Source: Lachnospiraceae bacterium (lineage in GTDB: Bacteria; Bacillota; Clostridia; Oscillospirales; Ruminococcaceae). From it: a stretch of 12,500 nucleotides of DNA. A model generated the notes under the pieces. The model saw only the letters and a program-made list of their open reading frames with translations. It ran no database searches and was not told the origin of the DNA. A program made the position numbers and the translations under genes. Positions 1 to 7,265 of the stretch are shown piece after piece. The stretch is from assembly GCA_023664705.1 (NCBI GenBank), contig JAMPFE010000055.1:1-12500 (forward strand). Direction: 5' to 3'. Numbering within the stretch: the stretch's first letter is position 1; each line of letters begins with the position of its first letter.

Positions 1-335
1 GAGCTGCCGTCCCGTATCCCGACGGCGGTCGACGCTTTGCCGCGCGCGATATCCAAGCGATATGTCGTGCTTGTGCCGTATGATACCGTGCAGTACGAGG
101 TCGCACCCAAGCCTTGTACGGACGAAGAAAGCGTCGGTACGATGAGAAGTGCAAAAATGATCCCGTGTGGCAGACCTACAACCGCGCGTATAAAGCTCAC
201 TATGCCCGCTATATGAAAAAGAAAATGACTGTAGCCGAGTTCGAGGAGTGGTCGCAGTTTGCGTCCGAAATTCGGGATAGGGCGCTCGCGGGGGATATTC
301 CTTATGAGCAGTATTATGTCGATATTCGCAAGTAA
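1..335 (+). pseudogene. 3' end of hypothetical gene, possibly frameshifted
   Basis: The tail, translated from about base 114 to a TAA at 333-335, is Lys/Arg/Tyr-rich and soluble. It has a protein-like pattern: YDEKCKND, then YNRAYKAHYARYMKKKMTV, then an acidic helix (EFEEWSQFASEIRDRAL). This resembles the C-terminal part of zinc-finger-containing hypothetical proteins of Clostridia (DUF6076-like), recalled from memory and not verified. The in-frame track upstream is closed by a TGA at 81-83, and the only near start is a TTG at 114 without a good ribosome binding site. Frame 1 is open from base 1 to a stop at 214-216 and reads plausibly up to about base 135 (ending CTDEESVGT). A one-base shift around 130-150 would join the two into one reading frame. 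This is either a true frameshift, a sequence error, or chance. The function is unknown. Confidence 0.4.
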
Positions 336-370
336 AAAAGCTAAGGTGGTGTTCTACCATCTCAGCTTTT
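334..370. terminator. Bidirectional rho-independent terminator
   Basis: The arms 338-350 and 356-368 pair over 13 positions with one mismatch and one wobble around a 5-base loop. A-rich sequence (334-339) sits on one side and T-rich sequence (367-370) on the other. On the minus strand the hairpin ends in a run of six T and lies about 45 bases after the stop of the DUF4405-like gene. On the plus strand it directly follows the TAA at 333-335 but has only four T. It therefore probably ends transcription from both sides of this convergent junction, more strongly for the minus strand. Confidence 0.7.
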
Positions 371-377
371 GGGTTGT

Positions 378-410
378 GCTATTCTTTGTTTTATGCGGCT
401 CAATTTTTGA
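378..410 (+). repeat. 33-bp direct repeat, left copy
   Basis: This stretch matches 12255-12287 at 30 of 33 positions in the same orientation (GCTATTCTTTG... GCGGCTCAA...TTTTGA). It lies just past the 3' end of the last gene of the locus. It may be a boundary scar, an attachment-like site, or one copy of an intergenic repeat scattered in the genome. Nothing in it encodes a protein. Confidence 0.6.
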
Positions 411-413
411 AAA

Positions 414-1091
414 CTATGCTTTTTTCTTCGTATGCTTTAAAAGAAAAATCGAAATATAATGTCCCGCACAAACGAACAACGCCATTACCGTCAAATAATC
501 CAGCAGGAAAAATATGAGCGGTTCTTCAAAATCGAAAAACGCAAAGTGATTTCTCAAAAACATATAACTCGCCAAATCACGTTTGATAAAAGCGTACACC
601 CCGTATCCCGAAATTAAAACGGCGATCCCGCGCAGTACCCATTTTCGCACGGCAGAGGGCTTTTTCACGAGCCTTCCCGCCATGCTCGTCATCATTTTCC
701 AATGCAGCCCGAGATGCAGTGACAGAAAAACAAATCCCCAGTAGGCGCAAAGCATATGCGCGGTGCGCGCTATTGAGCTTAATCCGCGAATTTTTACCCA
801 TTTGAAAACATAGCTTGAAAGCACCACGCCGCTTGCCATAGAACCGAACATACAGAGCAGAACGAGTATCACAAGCGTTGTTTGCAGCACTCGAAAAGCC
901 GTGTATTTCCCTTTGAAAACGCTGCGCTGCCACTTTCCGTTCAAAATGTGATGCGTGATAAACAGCGCGAACATCGCCGTGCCGACCCATTCGTGAGCCG
1001 CCTCGCCCAGCATACTGTACGACATCAGCAGAAGCAGCCCTGCAGTCATCAGAATATCCACAATGATTTTAACGATCTGTTTTTTCGTCAT
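414..1091 (-). CDS. DUF4405-like His-rich integral membrane protein
   Basis: The 225-residue protein has about six hydrophobic segments (roughly residues 9-29, 34-52, 69-93, 108-130, 150-169, 191-219) separated by short basic loops. Histidines cluster at the membrane faces: H33, H47-H48 (THHILN), H112, H126, H130, H182 and H211. The HExxG...THHxxN and AHxxxAYxGFxxxxLHxGLH arrangement is what I know from DUF4405 proteins, which resemble four-helix haem b membrane proteins. Haem binding and quinol or flavin partnership are inferred. The ATG at 1091 follows AGGGGGAAG at good spacing. It is the last gene of a two-gene unit, 8 bases after the esterase stop, so it is probably co-transcribed with it. 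Within the locus it is the only membrane protein and thus the best candidate to pass electrons across the membrane to the exported flavodoxin proteins. Confidence 0.8.
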   Translation of the reverse strand: MTKKQIVKIIVDILMTAGLLLLMSYSMLGEAAHEWVGTAMFALFITHHILNGKWQRSVFKGKYTAFRVLQTTLVILVLLCMFGSMASGVVLSSYVFKWVKIRGLSSIARTAHMLCAYWGFVFLSLHLGLHWKMMTSMAGRLVKKPSAVRKWVLRGIAVLISGYGVYAFIKRDLASYMFLRNHFAFFDFEEPLIFFLLDYLTVMALFVCAGHYISIFLLKHTKKKA

Positions 1092-1099
1092 ACTTCCCC

Positions 1100-2275
1100 C
1101 TAATTATTCGCGAAAACGCTCTCCAACCAATCGGCGTAATCCTTTACCCAGCCGCCGTCCGAGCCGAATCCGTGAGGCCAGCCGTCCAAAACGATTCGAC
1201 TCACGGGCAGCCCCATATCCTTTATAACTTGATACTGCTGCTCGAATTGACGGTAAAACGGGTCCTCCGTGCCGTAAACGTAAAACGTCGGCGGCAGATT
1301 GCCCTCGGCAAGCCAATTCGGGTCCATATTTCCCACGCTCAACCATCCGTAAAACGAGTAGATCATTCCGTCCGCGGCGGCGTGTGCGGGGCGCGCGTCC
1401 AGCTCATCGGGAACGTAATCGGGGTCGAGCTTAGTACCGTTTACGTTCTCATCGTAGTGCATTAAAAATTCTCCCGCCTGTATGCCGCCCGCCGAAAATC
1501 CCATAACGGCGACATCGTTCGGGTCGATGCCGTAAATATCGGCGTTTTTGCGGATAAACCGCACCGCTCTCGCCACGTCCAACGCGCCCTCCTCTTGATT
1601 GTACGGGCGCAGACGGTAATCAACGACGAACGTTTGAAAACCGAGTTCCCGAAGTGCGGCGGCGGTCGTCAGCGAGTCGGTGAAATTCCCTCGGAACTGA
1701 TACGCGCCGCCCGCCATAAGCACCACCGCGCCTTTGGGCTTCACGCCCTCACGCAAAGGTATCGCCGTGACGTAGGGGCGAAAATTCCATTCATCGAAAT
1801 AACCCGTCATATTTTCCGTGAAATTCGTGACTGCGGGAACGTTATCCGTTTCCCAAAGATACAGCGCCTGAAATTTCGCGGGATCGGCGGCTGTGTTCAG
1901 AACGGTTTGATTTCCGCTCGGAAGCGGCATTCTCTTGGACGCGTAACCGCCGCTCCAATCGCTTGCCTTGCCGCTGCCGTAGTTGTATTCTTCGGGGAAA
2001 TCGTCGGGTGTCGCGACCGTGTCCTCGGACGTTCCCGCGCGGCGCTCGTCAAAAACCAACAGTTCCGCTTTGTTCATATTTATATTCTCTCCCGCAGATG
2101 ATGTTTCGGTGATTGATAACGTTGAACTATTTGACGGCGAATTTGTGTTTTCCGACAGCGAGACTATTGACTGTTCGGAAAAATCGTCTGTATTCGTCGC
2201 CGCGCCGCCGTTTTCGCAGCCCGTGGCAGCAAACAGTATTGCCACCGCTAATGCGATAAAACGCTTTTTTCTCAT
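1100..2275 (-). CDS. Alpha/beta-hydrolase (esterase) lipoprotein
   Basis: This 391-residue exported serine hydrolase has a lipoprotein signal (basic start, hydrophobic core, AATGC with Cys20). A Ser/Asn/Thr/Glu-rich spacer runs to about residue 65, and the alpha/beta-hydrolase fold covers about 165-390. Visible catalytic elements are the oxyanion region VVLMAGGAYQFRG (185-196), nucleophile elbow GFSAGG with Ser261, Asp338 in YGTEDP, and His368 in GWPHGFG. This layout fits the acetyl-xylan esterase/BD-FAE-like group; the substrate cannot be read from sequence. A GTG at 2284 would add three residues, but it lies inside the ribosome binding site GAGGTG, so I chose the ATG at 2275. It is the first gene after the palindromic promoter at 2308-2370 and is followed closely by the membrane gene. 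It is one of three exported hydrolases in the locus, each distinct in sequence. Confidence 0.9.
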   Translation of the reverse strand: MRKKRFIALAVAILFAATGCENGGAATNTDDFSEQSIVSLSENTNSPSNSSTLSITETSSAGENINMNKAELLVFDERRAGTSEDTVATPDDFPEEYNYGSGKASDWSGGYASKRMPLPSGNQTVLNTAADPAKFQALYLWETDNVPAVTNFTENMTGYFDEWNFRPYVTAIPLREGVKPKGAVVLMAGGAYQFRGNFTDSLTTAAALRELGFQTFVVDYRLRPYNQEEGALDVARAVRFIRKNADIYGIDPNDVAVMGFSAGGIQAGEFLMHYDENVNGTKLDPDYVPDELDARPAHAAADGMIYSFYGWLSVGNMDPNWLAEGNLPPTFYVYGTEDPFYRQFEQQYQVIKDMGLPVSRIVLDGWPHGFGSDGGWVKDYADWLESVFANN

Positions 2276-2307
2276 TTTTTTCACCTCGCAATTTACTTTA
2301 CAATTCT

Positions 2308-2370
2308 ATTATAAAACAATCGAGACCTCTTGAGAAGTCTCGATTTGTTATGCAGCTTATACCTTTGGGT
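2308..2370 (-). promoter_or_regulatory. LysR-type promoter module for esterase/DUF4405 unit
   Basis: Reading the minus strand, TTCTCA (2336-2331) is followed by a 17-bp spacer and TATAAT (2313-2308). A near-perfect 28-bp dyad (2318-2345, arms AATCGAGAC/GTCTCGATT) is centred on the -35 region. ACC-N4-GGT occupies 2361-2370, centred near -65. The weak -35 and the two sites at about -65 and -35 match the recognition/activation-site layout known for LysR regulators. The same module recurs at 7203-7265 and 12159-12221. The hairpin could also act as a weak terminator for the gene that stops at 2373. Confidence 0.75.
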
Positions 2371-2372
2371 GT

Positions 2373-3227
2373 TTACTTCTGCTCGTCCACGGGAGGAACC
2401 ATTTTGACATAGTTTTCCAGCATTTCGGGCGTGCTGTTGTAGTAGCGCGTATTTTTATCCAAAGCGGCGATTTTCGCCATTTCCTCGTTCGTCAGCGAGA
2501 AATCGAAAATATCGAAATTCGCGCGGATATGCTCGGGATTTTTCGAGCCGGGTATCACGATATTTCCCGCCTGAGTGTGCCAGCGGAGAATTATCTGCGC
2601 GTTGCTCTTGCCGTATTTCTTCGCGAGCTCGGCGAATATCGGCTCCTCGATCAGCGCCTTATCGCCGTGACCGAGCGGGTACCACGCTTGAATGATGATC
2701 CCCTCTTTCGCGAGGAATTTTTTCAGCTCGTTTTCCTGAAAATACGGGTGAACTTCGGTTTGCAAAATCGCGGGTTTTACCTCGCAAATATCAAGAATTT
2801 CCTTCACGCCGTCTGCCGTAAAATTGGAAAGCCCTATCGACTTTACCTTGCCCGCCTTGTACGCCTTTTCCATCAGCTTGTAGCCCGCGATATAGTTGCC
2901 CGCGGGCTGATGAATGAGCAGCAGGTCGATGTAGTCGCTATCCAGCCGCTCCAGCGTTTTTTCAACCGCGTCCGCTTGCTCATAGAACGACGGCCAGAGC
3001 TTCGTCTCAAGGAAGATCTCCTCTCTCGGAACGCCCGATTTTTTCAGCGCCCGTCCGACCGCTTTTTCGTTCATATAGGCGTTGGCGGTGTCGATAAGGC
3101 GGTAGCCGTCTTTCAGCGCCGAAACGCAGGAATTTTCCGCGTCGTCGGGCTCCAAAAGAAATGTTCCGATGCCCACCAGCGGCATTTGTACGCCGTTGTT
3201 CAGTGCTATACATGCCTGATTGCTCAT
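2373..3227 (-). CDS. Aldo/keto reductase (AKR5-like)
   Basis: This 284-residue cytosolic NAD(P)H-dependent carbonyl reductase has a complete (beta/alpha)8 barrel of the 2,5-diketo-gluconate-reductase-like type, with usual length for that group. The catalytic tetrad is intact: Asp46 (LIDTA), Tyr51 (NAYMNE), Lys76 (ETKLWP) and His106 (LLIHQP). The cofactor loop is IPGSKNPEHI near the C-terminus, where AKRs bind the NADPH phosphate. There is no signal peptide. The ATG at 3227 follows AAGGAGG. It is the last gene of the flavin reductase unit, 12 bases after the preceding AKR, which is a clear paralogue sharing the VGIGTF/ILGYG start and HQP motif. The substrate is unknown; a keto acid, quinone or reactive aldehyde are all possible. 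Confidence 0.93.
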   Translation of the reverse strand: MSNQACIALNNGVQMPLVGIGTFLLEPDDAENSCVSALKDGYRLIDTANAYMNEKAVGRALKKSGVPREEIFLETKLWPSFYEQADAVEKTLERLDSDYIDLLLIHQPAGNYIAGYKLMEKAYKAGKVKSIGLSNFTADGVKEILDICEVKPAILQTEVHPYFQENELKKFLAKEGIIIQAWYPLGHGDKALIEEPIFAELAKKYGKSNAQIILRWHTQAGNIVIPGSKNPEHIRANFDIFDFSLTNEEMAKIAALDKNTRYYNSTPEMLENYVKMVPPVDEQK

Positions 3228-3239
3228 TGATTTTCCTCC

Positions 3240-4127
3240 TTACCGGTTCTTCTTTTCCTTGCTGCTGTCGTGTTGCTTTTTGCGCTCCTCAACCATATTT
3301 ACGAACCACTCCACCATTTTTGGGTCGTAATGGGAGAAGAATGCGCTTGCCGCAGTGTCGAGCGCGGCGACGGCGCTCATATCCTCGTCGGTGAGCGCGA
3401 AATCGAACACGTCCAGATTTTGCACCATGCGCTCCTTATGAACGGACTTCGGCAGCACCACCACGCCGCGCTGAATGTTCCAGCGGAGCATTACCTGCGC
3501 CGAGGTCTTGCCGTATTTTTTGCCGATGCTCACGAGCGTTTCATTCTCGAACAGACCGCCGCGCCCCTCGCCGAACGGTGCCCAAGCTTCTATTTGTACG
3601 CCGTATTTGTCCATCCACTTTTTGGCTTCGGTCTGCTGATTTAAAGGGTGCGTTTCCACTTGATTTACCATGGGTCGGATCCGGCTGAACGACGCGATAT
3701 CCACCATTCTGTCGGGGTAGAAGTTGGAAACGCCGATCGCGCGGAGCTTGCCCTCTTCATACATATCCTCCAATGCCCGATATGCGCCGTAGTAGTCCGA
3801 AAAGGGCTGATGCAGCAGCATTAAGTCGATATAATCGGTCTGTAATTTTTTCAGACTTTCCTCGACCGATTTGCGGCACTCGTCGTAGCCGTAATGCTCG
3901 ACCCATACCTTTGTGGTGAGGAAAATATCCTCGCGCTTAACGCCCGATTTTTTTATCGCAGAGCCGACCTGCTCCTCGTTGAAATAGCTCTGCGCCGTGT
4001 CTATCGAGCGGTAGCCGACCTCAAGCGCGTCCAGAACGCACCTCTCGCATTCCTCGGCGGTCACCTGATGCACGCCGTAGCCCAAAATCGGCATTTTAAC
4101 GCCGTTTGATAACGTTACATATTCCAT
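3240..4127 (-). CDS. Aldo/keto reductase (AKR5-like), paralogue
   Basis: This 295-residue cytosolic aldo/keto reductase has its tetrad at Asp43 (SIDTA), Tyr48 (QSYFNE), Lys73 (TTKVWV) and His106 (LLHQPF), all intact. The cofactor loop reads VLPKSVHKERM, the classical PKS-type motif, unlike the IPGS form of its downstream neighbour, so the two may differ in cofactor preference. The C-terminal tail is rich in Lys/Glu and likely disordered. The ATG at 4127 follows AAGGAG at 7 bases. It lies 11 bases after the decarboxylase-cupin stop and 12 before the next AKR, so the three are one operon. Keeping two complete but divergent AKRs side by side suggests different substrates rather than a recent duplication. 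Confidence 0.93.
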   Translation of the reverse strand: MEYVTLSNGVKMPILGYGVHQVTAEECERCVLDALEVGYRSIDTAQSYFNEEQVGSAIKKSGVKREDIFLTTKVWVEHYGYDECRKSVEESLKKLQTDYIDLMLLHQPFSDYYGAYRALEDMYEEGKLRAIGVSNFYPDRMVDIASFSRIRPMVNQVETHPLNQQTEAKKWMDKYGVQIEAWAPFGEGRGGLFENETLVSIGKKYGKTSAQVMLRWNIQRGVVVLPKSVHKERMVQNLDVFDFALTDEDMSAVAALDTAASAFFSHYDPKMVEWFVNMVEERKKQHDSSKEKKNR

Positions 4128-4138
4128 GTCGGTTCTCC

Positions 4139-4876
4139 TTATCCTAATTTTCCGTATTCTTCGTCCGACACAGCCTCACACCATTCGGTAGAGCTGTCCT
4201 CTCCGGGAATTTCCAACGCAAGGTGCTGAAACCATGAATCCCTTGCCGCGCCGTGCCAATGCTTCACTCCCGTGGGGATGTTCACAATATCGCCGGGGTG
4301 CAGCTCACGCGCCGCTTCTCCCCATGCCTGATACCAACCGCGTCCGCTTACGCAGATAAGCATTTGTCCTCCGCCGGATTTTGCGTTGTGAATATGCCAA
4401 TTGTTGCGGCAGGACGGCTCAAAGGTCACATTAAATACGGGAATTTGCTCCGTTGAAATCGGCGCAAGATAGCTTTGCCCAACAAAATATTTTGCGAAAG
4501 CGTCGTTTTTATTGCCGATAGGGAACGCGGAAAGAACGGGTTCATCATTTCCGTCCGACGCACCGTATACCTCCTCTATCATCGGGAAAGCACTCCACGC
4601 CTTCGGCCACCCACAGTAAAAAGCAAGCTGCGTAACGATTTCCACAACCTCGGTCTTGGTAACGCCGTGTTCTTTTCCCAATATGAGATGCGACTTCAGC
4701 TGAGGATAAAGACCCGCCGAAAACAGAGCCGCAATTGTTACCATGCTTCTGTCGCGTGCCGAAAGCGGTTCCTCCCTCGCCCATACCTGACCGAATAAAA
4801 CGTCGTCGTTCAGCTCCGCGAATTTCGGTGCAAGCTTTCCTAAGTTATCGCGCCCCGCCGTTTGTTTTTTTGTCAT
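4139..4876 (-). CDS. Carboxymuconolactone decarboxylase-cupin fusion
   Basis: This 245-residue soluble two-domain protein has an AhpD/carboxymuconolactone decarboxylase-like helical domain at about 10-105 (LSARDRSMVTIAAL, SHLILGKEHGVTKTEVVEI, AFYCGWPKAW). It lacks the CxxC of true AhpD peroxidase partners and has a single Cys88. A single-domain cupin follows at about 125-235, with metal-ligand candidates His161, His163 (WHIH) and His206 (PTGVKHWHG); the position normally held by Glu appears as Gln171 after GGG. This fusion is known in Firmicutes and often lies beside AKR and flavodoxin genes. Its reaction is not established, and hydroperoxide or lactone chemistry is only a guess. The ATG at 4876 follows AAAGG. 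It is second in the flavin reductase operon, 17 bases after that stop. Confidence 0.9.
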   Translation of the reverse strand: MTKKQTAGRDNLGKLAPKFAELNDDVLFGQVWAREEPLSARDRSMVTIAALFSAGLYPQLKSHLILGKEHGVTKTEVVEIVTQLAFYCGWPKAWSAFPMIEEVYGASDGNDEPVLSAFPIGNKNDAFAKYFVGQSYLAPISTEQIPVFNVTFEPSCRNNWHIHNAKSGGGQMLICVSGRGWYQAWGEAARELHPGDIVNIPTGVKHWHGAARDSWFQHLALEIPGEDSSTEWCEAVSDEEYGKLG

Positions 4877-4893
4877 AATATCAGCCTTTCCTT

Positions 4894-5451
4894 TCAGTCT
4901 ATCTTCGTCCCGTCCGAGAACGCACTGCCCACGCGCTCTCCCAAAACGAGATACCCGTTATTCACGGGGTCGAACGCAATGGGACGCAGCTTCGCGGGAT
5001 CGACCATGCCCTTGTCGTCCAGAACCGATTCGTCCGCGCTGACGTTCACGATTTCGCCGATAACATTGCCGTCCTCGTTGAATTTCACAAGCCTGCACTC
5101 CAGCGTCATCGGCAGCTCGTTGATTACGGGCGCGTCGACGTTCGAGCTTTTCGTCACGGTGAAGCCCGCCTTTTTCAGCTTGTCGGGTTCTTTATTCGCG
5201 GAGACGATCCCCACGTAATCGCAGGCGACAACGTGCTTTTCGTCCGCGAAGCTGACTGTGAACGCGCCTTTCGCCTTGATGTTCTTGGTGGTCTTGTGAT
5301 CCTCGCTGAGACAAAGAACGACCTTGTTCGCGTCGTAGATGCCGCCCCAAGCGGCGTTCATCGCGTCGGCATTCCCGTTCTCGTCATAGGTGCCGATTAT
5401 CAGCACGGGCAGGGGGTACATCCATGTTTTTGCTCCGAAATCTTTTCTCAT
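4894..5451 (-). CDS. Flavin reductase-like FMN-binding split-barrel protein
   Basis: This 185-residue cytosolic protein of the flavin reductase-like split-barrel family begins with the usual P-x-P-V-L-I-I-G-T-Y strand. It continues with MNAAWGG (FMN-facing turn), VVLCLSEDHKTTKNI, FTVSFADE, CDYVGIVSA and a C-terminal beta strand ending GYLVLGERVG. Members bind FMN and either reduce free flavin with NAD(P)H or use it as a bound cofactor. The family cannot be resolved further here. The ATG at 5451 follows AAAGGAG at 8 bases. It is the first gene of a four-gene operon behind the promoter at 5505-5533. Because two flavodoxin-like domains are encoded next to it, it might supply reduced flavin to the pathway, which is inference. 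Confidence 0.9.
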   Translation of the reverse strand: MRKDFGAKTWMYPLPVLIIGTYDENGNADAMNAAWGGIYDANKVVLCLSEDHKTTKNIKAKGAFTVSFADEKHVVACDYVGIVSANKEPDKLKKAGFTVTKSSNVDAPVINELPMTLECRLVKFNEDGNVIGEIVNVSADESVLDDKGMVDPAKLRPIAFDPVNNGYLVLGERVGSAFSDGTKID

Positions 5452-5504
5452 AGCCGTTTCTCCTTTAAGGTTGAATTTGCGCCGAAGCGCGGTTTCTCAT
5501 ATTT

Positions 5505-5549
5505 ATTATAACCGAAAAATTCCGTTTTGTAAAGTCGGAAAATTATCGG
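5505..5549 (-). promoter_or_regulatory. Promoter with -35 dyad for flavin reductase operon
   Basis: On the minus strand TTTACA (5533-5528), a 17-bp spacer and TATAAT (5510-5505) make a strong sigma-70 promoter. An imperfect dyad (5512-5524 with 5536-5549; CCG ends, AT-rich middle) is centred on the -35 box, the same position as the palindromes of the other three promoters but with different sequence. The ACC-N4-GGT box is absent. It may bind another regulator, or form a weak hairpin after the fusion gene stop at 5562. Confidence 0.6.
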
Positions 5550-5561
5550 TGTATACTGCGG

Positions 5562-7166
5562 TTACTCCTCTCCGCTCCAATCCCCGATATTCAGCCCCCA
5601 GCGGTCTGCCGCGTCGCCCCAGCCGGAGCTCATGCCGCCGAAGAACGGAACGCCGGTTTCGAGCGCCGCCATGCGCTCCATTTCCTCATCGGTCAGTTCA
5701 AAATCGAATATGGAGATATTTTCCTTAATGTGGTCGGGATTATTCGAGCCGGGTATCGCGATATGCCCCGCCTGTAAATGCCACCTCAAAATGACCTGCG
5801 CGGAGGATTTCCCGTGAACTTCAGCGATAGACGAAACAGTCTCGTCCGCGAAAAGCTCCTGCGTATGACCTCTGCCGCCTAGCGGGAACCACGATTCCAA
5901 AACCGTTCCGTATCCCTTCAGAAATTCAAGCTGTTCGCTCTCCTGATAATAAGGGTGTGTTTCGATCTGATTGACCGCGGGCGTTATCTCGGCAATCGCC
6001 ATGATCTCCTTAAACTGTTCGGGCGTAAAGTTTGAAACGCCGATAGAGCGCACCTTGCCGTCCTTGACCGCCTGTTCCATAGCTTGGTAGCCGCCGATAT
6101 AATTGCCCATCGGCTGGTGAAGCAGCAACAAGTCAATATACTCCAGGCCGAGATTTTCAAGCGCCGCATCGATACCGTCTGTATTGTAGCTGTCGGGCCA
6201 GAGCTTTGTGGTGACGAAAATATCCTCGCGCTTCACTATGCCGTCGTCAATCGCCCGTTTGATCCCCCGACCTACGCCCACCTCGTTATTGTACGCCTTC
6301 GCCGTATCGATGAGGTGATACCCCTCCGACAATGCCCAATAGACCGAATCGGAGGCTTGGTCGTCGGAGAGCGTAAACGTTCCGATGCCCAATATCGGCA
6401 TTTCGTTCCCGTCGTTAAGCAGAACCGTTCGCGTTTCAAAGTCAAAAACGCCGACATTTTCATTCACGGCTGCGGAATTGCCGGTATTCCCTTGCCCGAA
6501 AACCAATCCGAGGCTCTTTACCCAATCCTTGACGGTTTCCTCGTAAGCCGAGGAGCGGAAGCGCTCGCCCTCGAGCCAATTTCCCGTACCCGCCGCTTCC
6601 GCGAGAAGCTCTCCGCTTTCGCCGAGACCGGAGCTTGTCGAGGTGCAGAACGGTATCACGGTCTTGCCCGAGAAATCGTTCGCGGAAATAAAGCCGTCCA
6701 CGGGCCACGCGGCGATACCCCACCATATCGGGTAACCGACAAACACGTAATCATAGCTTTCCCAATTGTCGGAAACGGCTTTTTCAAGCTCCACCGCGCG
6801 CAGAGACGCGTCGTCGTGTTCCTTGGAAACGCGGCTGCTTCTGTCCGTCCAGTCGAGGTCGGCGCTGCTGTACGGCTCGGTCGGTACAAGCTCAAACAGG
6901 TCGCCGCCCGTTTCCTCCGCGATATATTCCGCGACCTTTTCCGTGTTGTTGGTCGCGGAATAATAGACCACAAGCGCTTTCCCGCCGTCCGAGCTGTCGG
7001 AGGGCGTTTTGCCCGACGGCGCGGAATTATTTTGCGCGGCGCCGCTATTCGGCTGCGACTGCGGCGTGCTGCTTTGGGTACTGCCGCTTTGTGTTCCGCT
7101 CGTGCCGCAAGCCGTAAGACCGAGGCTCATTACAAGTCCCAGAAGCCATGCCGATAATTTTTTCAT
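5562..7166 (-). CDS. Lipoprotein flavodoxin-aldo/keto reductase fusion
   Basis: This 534-residue exported fusion has a lipoprotein signal ending LTAC (Cys20) and a Ser/Gln/Pro/Asn-rich spacer (22-60). A flavodoxin domain follows at about 62-222, with FMN phosphate loop YYSATNNTE (68-76) and the GYPIWWG loop (144-150). A short linker (224-243) leads to a complete AKR5-like barrel (about 244-510) with Asp287 (LIDTA), Tyr292 (KAYNNE), Lys321 (TTKLWP), His350 (LLLHQP) and IPGSNNPDHI. Both halves look functional. The ATG at 7166 follows AAAGGA and begins a classic signal peptide; an upstream in-frame extension to 7247 would run through the promoter and is rejected. It appears to be a single-gene unit behind the palindromic promoter at 7203-7265, directly after the LysR gene. 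An aldo/keto reductase needs NAD(P)H, scarce outside cells, so the electron source is the puzzle; the attached flavodoxin may deliver or accept electrons. Confidence 0.9.
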   Translation of the reverse strand: MKKLSAWLLGLVMSLGLTACGTSGTQSGSTQSSTPQSQPNSGAAQNNSAPSGKTPSDSSDGGKALVVYYSATNNTEKVAEYIAEETGGDLFELVPTEPYSSADLDWTDRSSRVSKEHDDASLRAVELEKAVSDNWESYDYVFVGYPIWWGIAAWPVDGFISANDFSGKTVIPFCTSTSSGLGESGELLAEAAGTGNWLEGERFRSSAYEETVKDWVKSLGLVFGQGNTGNSAAVNENVGVFDFETRTVLLNDGNEMPILGIGTFTLSDDQASDSVYWALSEGYHLIDTAKAYNNEVGVGRGIKRAIDDGIVKREDIFVTTKLWPDSYNTDGIDAALENLGLEYIDLLLLHQPMGNYIGGYQAMEQAVKDGKVRSIGVSNFTPEQFKEIMAIAEITPAVNQIETHPYYQESEQLEFLKGYGTVLESWFPLGGRGHTQELFADETVSSIAEVHGKSSAQVILRWHLQAGHIAIPGSNNPDHIKENISIFDFELTDEEMERMAALETGVPFFGGMSSGWGDAADRWGLNIGDWSGEE

Positions 7167-7202
7167 ATCAACAGTCCTTTCTTTATTTGGATTTCTGTTA
7201 TT

Positions 7203-7265
7203 ATTATAAAATAATCGAGACCTCTTGAGAAGTCTCGATTTGTTCATCAGTATATACCGTTGGGT
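7203..7265 (-). promoter_or_regulatory. LysR-type promoter module for flavodoxin-AKR gene
   Basis: On the minus strand TTCTCA (7231-7226), 17 bp, then TATAAT (7208-7203). The 28-bp dyad at 7213-7240 is identical to that at 2318-2345. ACC-N4-GGT occupies 7256-7265 and overlaps the stop codon of the LysR gene. Sequence between the modules (the spacer between the dyad and the distal box) is less conserved, which points to selection on the two sites rather than recent duplication of the whole segment. The dyad may also act as a terminator for the LysR gene. Confidence 0.75.

Noticed and set aside
259..459. Plus-strand hydrophobic 66-residue frame
   Set aside because: It overlaps the end of the first gene, the terminator and the repeat; its hydrophobicity comes from T-rich intergenic DNA and no ribosome binding site is present.
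1595..2101. Plus-strand open frame of 168 codons
   Set aside because: Antisense of the esterase lipoprotein with the full Ser-Asp-His set.
2529..3230. Plus-strand open frame of 233 codons
   Set aside because: Antisense of an intact aldo/keto reductase; composition is rich in Arg/Leu/Val as expected for a complementary frame.
6084..7157. Long plus-strand open frame (357 codons) opposite the fusion gene
   Set aside because: It is the antisense shadow of the flavodoxin-AKR gene, whose domains and catalytic motifs are unambiguous. It has no ribosome binding site and no recognisable motif.
2318..7240. Identical palindromes as CRISPR-like or mobile repeats
   Set aside because: Copies are kilobases apart, each fixed at the same distance from a -10 box, so they are promoter elements.
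7167..7247. Upstream extension of the fusion gene start
   Set aside because: The extension would translate through the -10/-35 region, and it would place 27 polar residues before a clear signal peptide.
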